Assembly: GCA_949825045.1 (NCBI GenBank)
Contig: OX463808.1
Coordinates: 28,581,674 to 28,645,673 of the forward strand
From: Argyresthia goedartella
Taxonomy: Eukaryota; Arthropoda; Insecta; Lepidoptera; Argyresthiidae
Direction: 5' to 3'
DNA: 64,000 bases
The notes below the pieces were generated by a model, which saw nothing but the letters and a program-made list of their open reading frames with translations, was not told where the DNA came from and ran no database searches. Positions 1 to 10,524 of the stretch are shown one piece after another (position 1 is the first letter of the stretch; every line of letters begins with the position of its first letter). Made by a program: the position numbers and the translations under genes.

Positions 1-702
1 TAGGATTGTTAAGTTTTGGGTTGGCTTATTCACAGAGTTTCAGGGTTTAGTGGAAGGTTATTGTTAATGACTGTTTTGAATGGTCTTTCGAAGATGAGGA
101 GAAAAGAAATCTCGAGGAGAATTATCTCGAATTTATTTTCAGGCAAAGCAATATAAGTATATGTAGCTATAATAATGTTTTATTAGTTGATTTTGCCTAT
201 GACGCACCTATAAATGTGATTATGACTTAGTCAATAGGGGCGACCGCGGCCGCGGTAAGTGGTGGTTTATTATTGTCAGGCGGCGAGTGGTGCTGAGAGA
301 AATAAAGTTAGAGGTAGGTAATCACTATCAATGATGTCCTAATCGGAATGATCTCACCAGGTTGGTGTGTTTAGCGGCGGTGGTGGTGGAGGCAGTAGCG
401 TTGAGGGTGTGTTGCGTAGGCGTCGCTCGCTGCCGGCCTGTCGCTGCGTGGCTCAGACGTGCACCTGGCCTAGAATTCTTGGGCTTGCACAGATGGGATG
501 CCTAAGAGTATCGCGCAGTTCTCTGGGCATTCATTACACTTGACCGCACTAGTATCATCACAATCACTGAAATGCGCGGTATTGCACAGATGGGGTGCCT
601 AGATGGATCGCGCACATTCACCAGGTAACCCTTACAGTAACACGCGGTATAAGCCAGCCTATAAGCCAGGCTCGTTTTCGGGCATCCGGAGACAGAACAA
701 AA
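1..702. other. 5' flank, no gene recognised
   Basis: No coding frame with recognisable homology on either strand. It is AT-rich up to about 230, then GC-richer with low-complexity GGTGGTGG stretches near 370-400. It contains a pair of direct repeats near 484 and 583. The sequence continues across the BEL insertion: bases up to 702 and from 7632 onward were contiguous before the element landed. Confidence 0.5.
484..615 (+). repeat. pair of ~33-bp direct repeats about 99 bp apart
   Basis: Positions 484-516 and 583-615 both read TTGCACAGATGGGRTGCCTA followed by a few variable bases and ATCGCGCA. This is a partial tandem duplication with a few mismatches. No function is apparent. Confidence 0.6.
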
Positions 703-707
703 GGCGC
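703..707. repeat. target-site duplication, left copy (GGCGC)
   Basis: GGCGC directly precedes the TG of the left LTR at 708. The same five bases follow the right LTR at 7627. A 5-bp duplication is normal for BEL/Pao integration, and its exactness fixes both element ends. Confidence 0.9.
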
Positions 708-1039
708 TGTCGCACTCGGGACATAGAGGGTGAAGGAGCGAAATGAAAAGGCCGAAATTGATACGTGCGTTGTATTGGACGGTTGCAAGGCAAAGAGACA
801 GAAATTCCTTATGTCTACCAATTTATAGCACAGTTAGTAGGCGGTTTAGACTACTAGCGCCATCTATCATAAAATGCTTCAAGCTTATACATGTCTAACG
901 TGTGATCAGTCAGATCAAGGTCAATTTGTAATGCAAATAATATACAATGAAATCTATAGATGGCGCTTTTCCAAATAACAGTAATAAATTATACAGGTAT
1001 ACTCTATACAGGTACATATGTTAAGTTTTGGACTCAACA
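708..1039 (-). repeat. 3' LTR of BEL/Pao element
   Basis: 332 bp, identical by eye over its full length to 7295-7626 (offset 6587). It has TG...CA termini and lies downstream of pol in element sense. Confidence 0.95.
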
Positions 1040-1055
1040 TATCCTGCCCCCATTG
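1040..1055 (-). promoter_or_regulatory. polypurine tract
   Basis: In element sense the bases just before the 3' LTR read AATGGGGGCAGGATA. The G-rich run at 1042-1051, broken by one C, lies 2 bp from the LTR start. This is the expected position for plus-strand DNA priming. Confidence 0.7.
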
Positions 1056-1480
1056 AAATGGAATATTTCAATAATAATGAAAGGGATGGAACTATATAGA
1101 TTTATAGGTACTGACTAGGAGAACTAATATACTATGTTTATGTACTAATTTCATTTTCAAGGGGAGCAGAACTAGCTAGTGTCCATGCTAGTGTCAACAA
1201 CTAATATTTTAATATGAAGGTACAATACTTACAATGAATTGAACTGATAAGTTAACAATGAATGAAACTGTTTATGCCTACTCTGCTTATTATGGAATGA
1301 AACGACAGTAGGGACATGTTTTATTATAACTTCTTATATAACAGTGGCAATTAGGTATGTAATTAATGGTAAGTATGGTAAGTATTAAATAATAATGAAA
1401 CCTTAGTATAAATTGTTAGTTAGCTTAACTAAAAGTAGGTAATACTGAAAGGTAGGTTTTAAATTAACTAAGTTTTAGCT

Positions 1481-4400
1481 TCAATCAACGTTCGATAGCG
1501 GTAGCGGACATATGTTGTTAAACGCGCGTTTGATCGTTCCTTTCGCGGTTTTTATGATAGCGACGCGAGCGATGCCGTCGCTCCCAGGCTGCGTTGCGAC
1601 GATCTTCCCCATCTTCCACTGGCAGGGTGGTAAGCGTTCTTCTCGTACCAGGACGACGACCCCTGCGGCGAGGCCCGGACCACGGGCGCTCCTCCACTTT
1701 GTCCGCTCCTGCAGCGTGTTGATATAGTCGCGTGACCATCTTCTCCAAAAGTTTTGTGTGATCTGTTGAAGTTGTTGAAAGTGTGTTAGCCTATTTTGAG
1801 GCACATCGGTATAGTCCTGTTCTGGTAGCGATGTCAGTGATCTGCCGACCAAAAAGTGAGCTGGCGTTAGGATAGGTATAGGTTCAGAATTAGAAATGGG
1901 ACACAAGGGACGGGAATTTAATATTGCTTCTATTTGAACTATAATGGTAACAAATTCTTCATATGTCAACAAAGCCTGACTCAAAACTCGTTTCATATGA
2001 TACTTGCAGCTTTTGACGGCTGCCTCCCACAGACCTCCCATATGGGGAGCGTAAACAGGAATAAAGTTCCACCTTATACCCTCGTCTGCGCATTGAGATG
2101 ATAATTCGCTCGATTTTTCCTTTAAGAAGGTAAACAATTCTTTAATTTCATTGTTCGCGCCATGGAATGTAGTGGCATTGTCACTCACCAATTCTGCTGG
2201 TTTACCTCTTCGTGCTATGAACCTACGAAGCGCTGCCATGAATGCGGCCGACTCGAGTCCTGTAATTAATTCCAGGTGAACGGCCTTTGTTACTAGGCAA
2301 ATAAATACCGCGATATAGCATTTATTTACCTTGTAACCACGTCCTCTCCTGTCCCGCATATTAAAGGGCCCAGCATAATCCAACCCAGTGCTACTAAATG
2401 GGGGCGCTGGGTTTAACCTTGATGCAGGTAAGTTACCCATAACTGGTGTAGTCGTTTTTGGTTTAGCTCTAAAGCATGTGACGCATTTATTTACTATTTT
2501 TCTAGCCATCATTTTTCCCTTTGTGGGCCAGAAACGGTCGCGAATGGTGGCTAGTAATAATTGGGGTCCTGCATGGAACAATCTTACATGTTCGCCTTGC
2601 ATAATAAGGTTGGTAAGAATGTGTTCATGATGAAGTAATAAAGGGTGTTTTTTATTATATGAGTATTGTGAGTGAGTTATCCTCCCGCCCACGCGAATTA
2701 ATCCGTCAACAATAAATGGCTGTAACGATAATAATTTAGATGTATTTGGCAATGGGTTATTTTTTAATAGGAGATTATATTCCTGTGGGTAGGATTCGAT
2801 TTGAGACTGTTTAATTAATGTGTGTAAGGAATTACTAATTTCTTTTACCGATAATGGACCTACTAATCTATTATCCGGCTGGGACGTACGTACCTTGCAC
2901 TTCAGGTTATGTATAAAACGCAATACATAACCAAGTACACGTACTATCTTCGTGTCACTAGACCATTTGTGAAATAGGTACTGGAAGGTGGGGTTTGCAT
3001 AAGTTTGAGTAGGGAAACTACTAGTTGTTGTAGTATCTTCAAGCCTTGAGTCATGGTTCGACAACAATGGCTCACTACGCACCGGCCAAGTACTATTTTG
3101 TTGACTCAACCATGATGGCCCACACCACCACATACGCGTATTTCCTAGTTTACTTGGATCCACTCCTCGTGACAAAAGGTCAGCTGGGTTGTCTTCTGAC
3201 GACACCCATCTCCAGTCTGTTTTGTTTGTGATTGCAAGTATTTGTGCAACTCTGTTGTTTACAAAACAGTTAGGTTTTAAGCTATCGTTTTTTAGCCATG
3301 CTAGTACGATGCTTGAATCTGACCATAGGTAAATGTTTTTTATATCACATTTAAGAGCCTTTTTTACCCTATCTATGTGAGTTGCGAGTAGTAGGGCTGC
3401 GCAAAGTTCTAATCTGGGTATAGTTTGACTTTTTATTGGCGCGACCCTTGACTTGGTATACAGTAGGTGAACTTGGATATTACCTACTTCATCCATAGAT
3501 CTAAGATAGATAACGGCACCATATGCCTTGTTAGAGCTGTCAGAAAATCCATGGATTTCAATTTTTATACAATTTGAAAGGAGTGTAAATCTTGGTATTC
3601 TTAATTGTTGCAAAAATGAGATCTCGGAATAGAATTTCTTCCATTCTTCTGTTAGTTCTGGTGACAGTTGCGCATCCCAATCTGTCTTGGTTTTGAAAAG
3701 TTGCTGAATAAATATTTTTGCCTTCACTATCACGGCACCTATTAACCCTAATGGATCAAAAATAGATGAAATAATTGATAGCACCTTTCTTTTTGTTAAT
3801 GGGTTAGTACTTTGGTCCTTTTTTATCGTGTACATAAACTGGTCAGAATTATCGCACCATGCCAAACCTAGTACCTTATGGATTTTGTCCCCTAATTCGG
3901 TAGGTAGGTCGGTAGGTTTAGTGGTTTGATGCGTGTTTTCCGATTTACCTACACCTACCCTATTCAAGATAGTTTCTGAATTGGATTTCCATTTTCGTAA
4001 AATGAAATTTGCCTTTCGCAGAATGTCATCCACTTGTTTTGCTACTGTTGCTACCTGCTGCTCATCAGTTCCCCCATAGAGTAAGTCGTCCATGTAGAAC
4101 TGTGACGTAATGGTTTCCGCAGCTATTGGGAATGTATTTTGGTTTTCATATGCTAATTGCAACAAACATCTTGTTGCTATGTGTGGTGCAGCCTTAAGAC
4201 CGAAACTTAAGGTTGTTAGTGCATAAACTTGTAACTTCTGATTGGTGTTTTCACGCCAGAAAATGTATTGCAGCTGGTGTTGTTCAGGAGACAAATAAAT
4301 TTTTCTATACATTTTCTCTATATCTGCATTTATAACATATTTGTAAGTTCTAAAACGTAACAATATGTCTATCAAATCGTCCTGTTGTATCGCGCCCTTA

Positions 4401-4549
4401 TATTGGAGGTCATTTAGTGACAAACCGCTATCTGTTTTACACGATGCGTCAAAAACTACACGTATGGGGGTGGTGGGTGATTCTCGTGTCACGGCGTGAT
4501 GTGGTAAAAAGTTGTAGGTATTTTCATAATTATTATTTATTTTAATCAT
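1481..4549 (-). CDS. pol: BEL/Pao pol: reverse transcriptase, RNase H, integrase
   Basis: A 1022-residue open frame. The reverse transcriptase has VVFDAS near residue 31 and the catalytic YMDD at 152-155. RNase H motifs follow (HGFSDSS near 335, PRLELCAALL, LWSDSS near 410). The integrase has an H-C zinc-binding segment ending in CVTC, then D, D and E in GLDYAGPF, VSDNATTF and GGLWEAAVKS. A basic C-terminal domain with WRRWSRDY matches the DUF5641 tail typical of BEL/Pao. The enzymes would copy element RNA into DNA and insert it into the genome. The ATG overlaps the stop of the upstream frame by four bases (ATGA). In most BEL/Pao elements this region is continuous with gag-protease, so the ATG is probably an internal codon made first by a one-base shift. 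Confidence 0.93.
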   Translation of the reverse strand: MIKINNNYENTYNFLPHHAVTRESPTTPIRVVFDASCKTDSGLSLNDLQYKGAIQQDDLIDILLRFRTYKYVINADIEKMYRKIYLSPEQHQLQYIFWRENTNQKLQVYALTTLSFGLKAAPHIATRCLLQLAYENQNTFPIAAETITSQFYMDDLLYGGTDEQQVATVAKQVDDILRKANFILRKWKSNSETILNRVGVGKSENTHQTTKPTDLPTELGDKIHKVLGLAWCDNSDQFMYTIKKDQSTNPLTKRKVLSIISSIFDPLGLIGAVIVKAKIFIQQLFKTKTDWDAQLSPELTEEWKKFYSEISFLQQLRIPRFTLLSNCIKIEIHGFSDSSNKAYGAVIYLRSMDEVGNIQVHLLYTKSRVAPIKSQTIPRLELCAALLLATHIDRVKKALKCDIKNIYLWSDSSIVLAWLKNDSLKPNCFVNNRVAQILAITNKTDWRWVSSEDNPADLLSRGVDPSKLGNTRMWWCGPSWLSQQNSTWPVRSEPLLSNHDSRLEDTTTTSSFPTQTYANPTFQYLFHKWSSDTKIVRVLGYVLRFIHNLKCKVRTSQPDNRLVGPLSVKEISNSLHTLIKQSQIESYPQEYNLLLKNNPLPNTSKLLSLQPFIVDGLIRVGGRITHSQYSYNKKHPLLLHHEHILTNLIMQGEHVRLFHAGPQLLLATIRDRFWPTKGKMMARKIVNKCVTCFRAKPKTTTPVMGNLPASRLNPAPPFSSTGLDYAGPFNMRDRRGRGYKVNKCYIAVFICLVTKAVHLELITGLESAAFMAALRRFIARRGKPAELVSDNATTFHGANNEIKELFTFLKEKSSELSSQCADEGIRWNFIPVYAPHMGGLWEAAVKSCKYHMKRVLSQALLTYEEFVTIIVQIEAILNSRPLCPISNSEPIPILTPAHFLVGRSLTSLPEQDYTDVPQNRLTHFQQLQQITQNFWRRWSRDYINTLQERTKWRSARGPGLAAGVVVLVREERLPPCQWKMGKIVATQPGSDGIARVAIIKTAKGTIKRAFNNICPLPLSNVD

Positions 4550-6735
4550 ATGGCCGCTTGTTCGAATTCTTGCATAAATTCTACGTATTTTTGTTTGAAA
4601 TAAGGGTTCCGTTGAAACTTTGATTCTAATGCTTTGAACCTCCTGTAAGCAATATGTCTAGATTTACCTAACTCGCGGGATGGTAACTTGAGTGGGATTT
4701 CAACGACGAAATTACCGTCAGAGTTGCGTGTATGAGTTTTTAAAAAAATCTCCTCGCATTGTGTCTCATCACCCGGTAAACAAGGTACGGAACCTTCTTC
4801 TATTTCCCAAAATCTTTGTAACTGATTTTCAATTACAAAGTTGCATCGTACTGATTTTGTTTCTAATATGCTATTTACCGGACCCGAAATCACCCATCCC
4901 AAGCGTGTACGTTGTAATGTTGGTAACCCTACCCCGAGCTTATGTTGACCGATACACATTAAGTTATAAAATTGTTCGGCACCTATAATTAAATCTACTT
5001 CGCCCGGCGAACAATAGCCGCTGTCGGCTAGCTGATAACGCGATGGGATTCGTAAACAATTTTTTTCTGGTAATATTACGTTCAAACTACAAATAGTAGG
5101 CACAATAAAACAGGTCATATTTGTTTGGTAGGTATTGTCCAATGAATTCAAGTTAATGTCACAATAATGTTGTACGTTTGACACACTATTATTGAAACCG
5201 ATTACTTGCATATTAAATGATTTCCTATCAAGTTGCAATTTATTGCACGCATCTTCCGTAATGAAATTAGACTGAGAGCCCGAGTCTAAAAGGGCTCTTA
5301 GCCGTTGTGGCTGGTTGTGTTTATCTAAGATAAATACTTGTGCTGTGGATAATAAAACTGGTTTTGGTTGGGGGTGTACAGACTGAGAGTAAGTGTTATT
5401 TTGTATGCTACTGGTTTGAGTTGTGTTTACTAGTTGGTTGTTATTAGTACTTGGTTGATTTGGAGGTTGTTCCTTGGTAAACGTTGTGGTTGTTGTTTGA
5501 TTGGTATCATCTGATCTGTGTAAAAGCGTGTGGTGCTTGCGTTTACACAGACGGCAGGTACTAGCCCTGCAGTTAGAAAATATATGTGTACTGGAAAGAC
5601 AATTGAAACATAAACGAAGTTTGTTTACGGTACGTATCCTAGCGCCCACATCTAGCGTTTGGAACTTTTGGCACTGGGTTATAAAATGTGATCCCGAACA
5701 TACGGGACATTGGTTAGGTTTAGAATTAAATTTGGATTGTACCTTGGTAGGATCGGACGTGGTTACCATGGTCTTCCTTGAAGGCGTCGCGGCTGTATTG
5801 CCGCTTCCGCCGGCGTCGGTTCGCTCAGCTGATCCTGTAGTTTCAAGCAGGTCAGCGCGGTCCCTCAAGAAAGCCTTGAATTCCTGTAACGTTGGCAATT
5901 TCCTAGAATTAATTTTTTCTTCCCATTTAAATTTTAATTTGGTATCTAGTTTATTCTGCAAGATATAAATGATTATCAAATCCCAATTTTCTACGGGCAC
6001 GTTCAAAGAGCGGAGGGTCCTAACATGCTTGGAAATATTATCATGGAGATTTCTCAATGATGATGCGGTTGTTGATACTGTATTAATATCAAAAAGAGCC
6101 TGTAAATGATTGAAAACTAGAACTCGTGGGTTATTGTAGCGTTCGCACAATAATTGCCACGCCAGCGTGTAGCTTTCACTGGTATAATCGAGCGAACTTA
6201 TGACCTCTAACGCGCTGCCCTGTAAACAACTGCGAAGATATTTAAACTTTATTATTGGTTGCATTTTACTCTGATTAACTAACGCGTCAAAAGTGTCTCG
6301 AAACTCCAACCACTGCCTTACGTCCCCACTGAAGGTGGGTAAGCTGATTTCTGGATATTTAATCGACTCACTGTCCACAAGAGGCGGTGGAGGCGGAGGC
6401 GGTTGCCCCTCATGCTTTGGCTTGGTGTCTTTGGTTGCTACCAACACCTTAGCCTTTGCAGATAGCCTGTAAAAGACTTGATCAAAGGTCTCCCTCTCCG
6501 ACATCTCGGTGTCAAGATCCTCATCCTGACTCATAGTATCTATACAATCCTGTGTCCTGCAAAAATCCTCATAAAGATCGGGTAATTTCTCCATTCGCAA
6601 CTTAATATCGATAACTGATTCTGCCGTTAATGCTGCTGGGTTAATGGAGTCTATATATTTTTTGAAAAGAGTCAATTTTCTCTTCGCTACACCTCGTTTG
6701 GACTTAAGGTCCTTCAAATTACTGGAAACGTCCAT
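4546..6735 (-). CDS. gag: BEL/Pao gag and aspartic protease polyprotein
   Basis: A 729-residue open frame starting at the first ATG after the leader. A charged helical N-terminus is followed by a polyproline stretch (111-118). A DUF1759-like gag domain starts near LPTFSGDVRQWLEFRD (132-147). Zinc knuckles with CPVC, CFNC and CRLC lie at about 343-405. A Gln/Asn/Thr-rich linker precedes the retroviral-type aspartic protease, whose active site is DSGS at 484-487. The last 70 residues (RHIAYRRFKALESKF...FMQEF) resemble the entrance to the BEL pol region, so the frame ends inside what is normally one polyprotein. It would supply the RNA-binding shell protein and the processing protease. Confidence 0.92.
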   Translation of the reverse strand: MDVSSNLKDLKSKRGVAKRKLTLFKKYIDSINPAALTAESVIDIKLRMEKLPDLYEDFCRTQDCIDTMSQDEDLDTEMSERETFDQVFYRLSAKAKVLVATKDTKPKHEGQPPPPPPPLVDSESIKYPEISLPTFSGDVRQWLEFRDTFDALVNQSKMQPIIKFKYLRSCLQGSALEVISSLDYTSESYTLAWQLLCERYNNPRVLVFNHLQALFDINTVSTTASSLRNLHDNISKHVRTLRSLNVPVENWDLIIIYILQNKLDTKLKFKWEEKINSRKLPTLQEFKAFLRDRADLLETTGSAERTDAGGSGNTAATPSRKTMVTTSDPTKVQSKFNSKPNQCPVCSGSHFITQCQKFQTLDVGARIRTVNKLRLCFNCLSSTHIFSNCRASTCRLCKRKHHTLLHRSDDTNQTTTTTFTKEQPPNQPSTNNNQLVNTTQTSSIQNNTYSQSVHPQPKPVLLSTAQVFILDKHNQPQRLRALLDSGSQSNFITEDACNKLQLDRKSFNMQVIGFNNSVSNVQHYCDINLNSLDNTYQTNMTCFIVPTICSLNVILPEKNCLRIPSRYQLADSGYCSPGEVDLIIGAEQFYNLMCIGQHKLGVGLPTLQRTRLGWVISGPVNSILETKSVRCNFVIENQLQRFWEIEEGSVPCLPGDETQCEEIFLKTHTRNSDGNFVVEIPLKLPSRELGKSRHIAYRRFKALESKFQRNPYFKQKYVEFMQEFEQAAI

Positions 6736-7274
6736 TATAAAAAGATAAAGATAAAGGAAACGAGAGGTTATTTCGAATATCTATCTAACTAAGATTAACT
6801 AAGCGATTAGCAATATTAAATGGGAATATAATGGAATGGGTGGGAATTGCCAGCTCACTTGCCCTTTTGATGACGATGCACGTGCCCACTAGGCTCTGGA
6901 TGCCTTTTGATGATGCAGCACGTGTCGACACGCACTCTGGATATCTTCCGCCTTCTCGGAGTAAGTACCACGGTGCCACACACACGTGGCAGTGGTTTGG
7001 TATGGCCGTCGTTCAATGTTGCGTAGACAAGTTTCGTTATCTCGCTAGCTCTCAGGCCACCTTTCACCCTTCTTCTTTGTTTCTGAGCTTATGCCTGTCG
7101 ATCTTGACCGATGAGGTGGCTTAGTCTACCACGTTACGAATTAAACGCTAAGTTGAAGGTAGACACCGGGCGATCTTCGGGGCGCGGTTGCGCAATTCGT
7201 AGCAAGTATCGTTGCCGCTGAATTTTACTAGCGCGGATCCCTTCCAGGCTAATTAATACGAAGACTCAAGCGTG
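6736..7274 (-). other. BEL/Pao untranslated leader
   Basis: About 540 bp between the primer-binding site and the gag ATG. No frame with homology was seen. It presumably holds the packaging signal. Two near-repeats of a CTTTTGATGATG-type motif lie around 6860-6920. Confidence 0.6.
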
Positions 7275-7292
7275 TACTATTAGGGGTCACCA
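7275..7292 (-). promoter_or_regulatory. tRNA primer-binding site
   Basis: In element sense TGGTGACCCCTAATAGTA begins two bases after the 5' LTR. The leading TGG pairs with the CCA end of a tRNA, as in LTR elements generally. The exact primer tRNA was not identified. Confidence 0.65.
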
Positions 7293-7294
7293 TA

Positions 7295-7626
7295 TGTCGC
7301 ACTCGGGACATAGAGGGTGAAGGAGCGAAATGAAAAGGCCGAAATTGATACGTGCGTTGTATTGGACGGTTGCAAGGCAAAGAGACAGAAATTCCTTATG
7401 TCTACCAATTTATAGCACAGTTAGTAGGCGGTTTAGACTACTAGCGCCATCTATCATAAAATGCTTCAAGCTTATACATGTCTAACGTGTGATCAGTCAG
7501 ATCAAGGTCAATTTGTAATGCAAATAATATACAATGAAATCTATAGATGGCGCTTTTCCAAATAACAGTAATAAATTATACAGGTATACTCTATACAGGT
7601 ACATATGTTAAGTTTTGGACTCAACA
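7295..7626 (-). repeat. 5' LTR of BEL/Pao element
   Basis: 332 bp, identical to 708-1039. It would contain the promoter for the - strand transcript. It borders the primer-binding site on one side and GGCGC on the other. Confidence 0.95.
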
Positions 7627-7631
7627 GGCGC
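7627..7631. repeat. target-site duplication, right copy (GGCGC)
   Basis: Matches 703-707 exactly. Confidence 0.9.
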
Positions 7632-8595
7632 GCGCCGGGGATGAAAACTATTGTTTGTTTAAATGCGTTTGCGAGATCTCGGGGGGACACGTCCGTTCGG
7701 TCCGGCAACACAAACGCCACTCTCGAAAATAGAACCAAAAGTATTTAATGACATAAATTAAAATTTAAACTTAACTTTATTGAAGATTTAGAAATTTGGC
7801 CTCTCTTTGTGTTGCATGTGTGTGTGTGAGAGAGGGTGAGTATTTTGTGAATCGACATGCAAAAGCAGTGTCACTTTTGCGGTGCACAATCTCGCCCCGC
7901 ACCTCGCTCCCCCTGTCATCAAGTTGCGACACGTTTTTTGTTTGAGAAGGCGTCTCTAATATAATCTCTATACGCTAGTAATAGTAACTCAACGGTTAGC
8001 TATGGCAATGTAACATAAATATACTTACGTTTAAGTGATCTTCACACCAATACAAACATGATATTGGCGATACTGCATCTCATCTGATTATTTTACACCA
8101 TCATTCTTGTGTTCGTATTTTTTTAACTCTGCGGACTCGAAACAAAAAACACTTTATCTGTTGCACTTCTAATTGTGTTATTGCACTTTGGCACGATGCA
8201 TTACCTATTAAAAGGTTTGTAAGCTTCTCCCACTGTCTCACTTACACCAAATTAAAATTGATGACTAATCGGCACCGGTAATAAAAAAAACAACGGGCGG
8301 CTGGCAGGTGGCGTAGCATGTGACGTAGCATGTGACGTTATCCGCCGCCGCCGTGACAAATGGCGGCGTTAAAGCCGCGAAGATTAACTACGTGATTTTA
8401 AACACGATTTTATTGGTTAAAATTATTCTTTGTAACCGTATTTTTATTGTTTTTTACGATATTATGATTTAAACAGTGAAAAGGAAAAAAATACATCGAT
8501 GTTATCATTGGCTAGATAAAGACTGTCTGGGCTAAGTGGTGGGTCAGGGTAGGTGGAGGATAAAACACGTTGAACATGTAAGAACAAAATTCAAT
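7632..8595. other. non-coding stretch, no gene recognised
   Basis: GC-rich patches (around 7627-7710 and 8290-8370) sit in AT-rich sequence, with two tandem copies of GTAGCATGTGAC at 8311-8335. The GC-rich patches could belong to an upstream exon or promoter of a neighbouring gene, but no start, splice site or homology supports this. Confidence 0.4.
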
Positions 8596-8599
8596 CTTG

Positions 8600-8930
8600 T
8601 TTTTAAGGTTCCGTACCTCAAACGGTAAAAAAGAAACCCTTATAGAATCACTCGCGTGTCCGTCCGTCCGTCTGTCATAGCCACTTTTTCAGGAAATATA
8701 AGAGATACGAGTCTTGAAATCTTCTACAAAAGTACTTATCCTGATAATCGCAACAAATCTAATATGAAAAAAAATCCTTCAAAAAAGTGGTTGGTCGGGG
8801 TCAATGACAAAACGAAAAAAAAAACACCGTAAAAAGTCGTGTAGGGTATCGCGGAAAAGGCCTCAAAAAGAGCAAAAATCCCCCCCCCCCCCCGCACCTT
8901 ATCTCCGAAACTACAGACTAATATCATGAA
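8600..8930 (-). repeat. dispersed insect repeat with CCGTCCGTCCGTCTGTCA motif
   Basis: Begins GGTTCCGTACC, then an AACCCTTATAG motif and a tandem CCGT run at 8658-8675. It ends in A-rich sequence and a run of 14 C (8880-8893). The same motif set appears in the opposite sense near 50560-50630, so this is a dispersed repeat family. The class is uncertain. Confidence 0.6.
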
Positions 8931-10524
8931 AAAAATTCAAAATACAGATTATAGAACTTAAGGCAAAGATTACAGGAAAACCTACACGGAATTGCCAAGG
9001 TTTTTTTATTTATCTGTAAACCACATACAAACTTATAGATGGACCTGGTTACCTACATGGAGTAAGACAGTAGCCGCACCAATAAAATCCAAACTGTTCA
9101 CTCTACACCATCCCTCCCTACCATTGTACGGTGGCACGGAGCCCTTCGTGCGCGTATCAGTGGTCGGCGACCTATTGAGGCGAACGAGCCAGAAATTATA
9201 ATTTACAAAAAATCCCAGCTTTTAAAGAGCCATTAATAATTTAGTTTTCATCCACTAAGAACGTAAAATAATACATTATTTCTAGAAAATAATCAGTGCA
9301 AAATTCAATGCCTAAAGTGATGTTTTTGCCTTTAGAAGACTGCGGGCGCTCAATATGAAAACTGGTTTTGTTTAAACTGCTGGAATATTAAAACAAAAAA
9401 AATTAGGTGATCATATATTTATTGGATTAGCTAATAAAATTAAAAATATTAATAAATGGCCAAGGAACTAGAGAGCCGCCGCAACTTTACATCGAAAGAG
9501 CCACATGCGGTGCGCGAGCTGCAGGTTTCCAACCACTGCTCTAGGGAGTTGTATAAAATTAAAGACTAAGGAAAACAAACATATTTAATTTTCTTATTAT
9601 GAACATAAACCTAGCCTGAAATAAAATAAATGTGCCTTGTAGTCATGCAGCAATCAAATGTTTTTACTGCAGTACCTATCAAGTGTTTCTCTTGGCAACA
9701 ATGATAATGACAGTGAGGTAGTGATAAAGACAATTGGTATGTTGTTTACCTACAATATCTTCTATTAAAGTTGACTGAGGGACTCAGCCTGTCAAGCAAG
9801 AACCTGCTAAAGTAGTACTACTACTTTTTGAATATTTATATCTGCAATTTATAAAAAAAACGATAAATTTGTAATCTTTTCAATCTGCCTTTCCTTTATA
9901 TCTATCTAATCATTTACATAGATACTTCTTGTTTGCCACTCAGTGTGGAACTTATTGAAATAGGGAACCTTTGACCCTAATAATAGCAACTTATGGCGTA
10001 GCATTTTCTGGAATATACAACGTTTGCCTCGGCCACACTATGCTCCCCGCGCTGCTCCTCGCTTCGCCGCGATGATGCCCTCACTTTCCTTGTGTCCACA
10101 CACTGCTCTGTCGCGCAATTAATCGTGCGCGACGCCGCCGATATGGCCGATATTGCCGGTACTTTGACTCGCGCCAAAAAACCGACAAAACAGGGAGCGT
10201 ATGGCATGACGAGGAGCATGGCCACCCTTTCCTCGCTACTTCCCATGCCACTCGACGAGTGTGTGGCAGGGGGTGTTACATGATATACCAACCATTAGGA
10301 ACTGCAATGTAACAAACATGGCATGACATCTTTTCCCTTATGGAGTAGCAGAGACACTGTTGTGCTGATGTCAGCCAGTTATTCAATGGAATCAATAGTG
10401 CATTTCGCATGACCTTGGCTAGGGTTTCTAAATATCACATAACTTTTCCATTCGCCGTCAAGTTCATAGCAAAGAAACCAGTTTTGCTAGCTTTTTTAAA
10501 TGTGTTACCAAAAGTTTAGCAAAA
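8931..10524. other. non-coding stretch, no gene recognised
   Basis: AT-rich with no recognisable coding frame. A GC-richer island at 10020-10290 shows only short open frames on both strands without homology. Codon-like patterning is absent. Confidence 0.4.

Larger units (their letters stand above)
708..7626 (-). mobile_element. complete BEL/Pao LTR retrotransposon
   Basis: A 6919-bp element read on the - strand. Its parts in order of transcription are LTR (7626-7295), primer-binding site, leader, gag-protease frame, pol frame, purine-rich tract and LTR (1039-708). Both LTRs are 332 bp, start TG and end CA (TGTTGAGTCC...GCGACA in element sense) and are identical on reading, so insertion was recent. 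GGCGC flanks both ends. The domain order (DUF1759-like gag, zinc knuckles, aspartic protease, YMDD reverse transcriptase, RNase H, zinc-binding integrase, DUF5641-like tail) is that of BEL/Pao. The only visible defect is a frame change where the two coding frames meet at 4546-4549. Confidence 0.95.

Noticed and set aside
1512..2630. Open frames on the + strand opposite the BEL pol gene (1512-1727, 2388-2630)
   Set aside because: They are shadows of the real - strand pol frame; no motif or start context.
5501..5968. 155-residue + strand frame opposite BEL gag
   Set aside because: Mirror of the zinc-knuckle region; Cys pattern does not form a domain in this sense.
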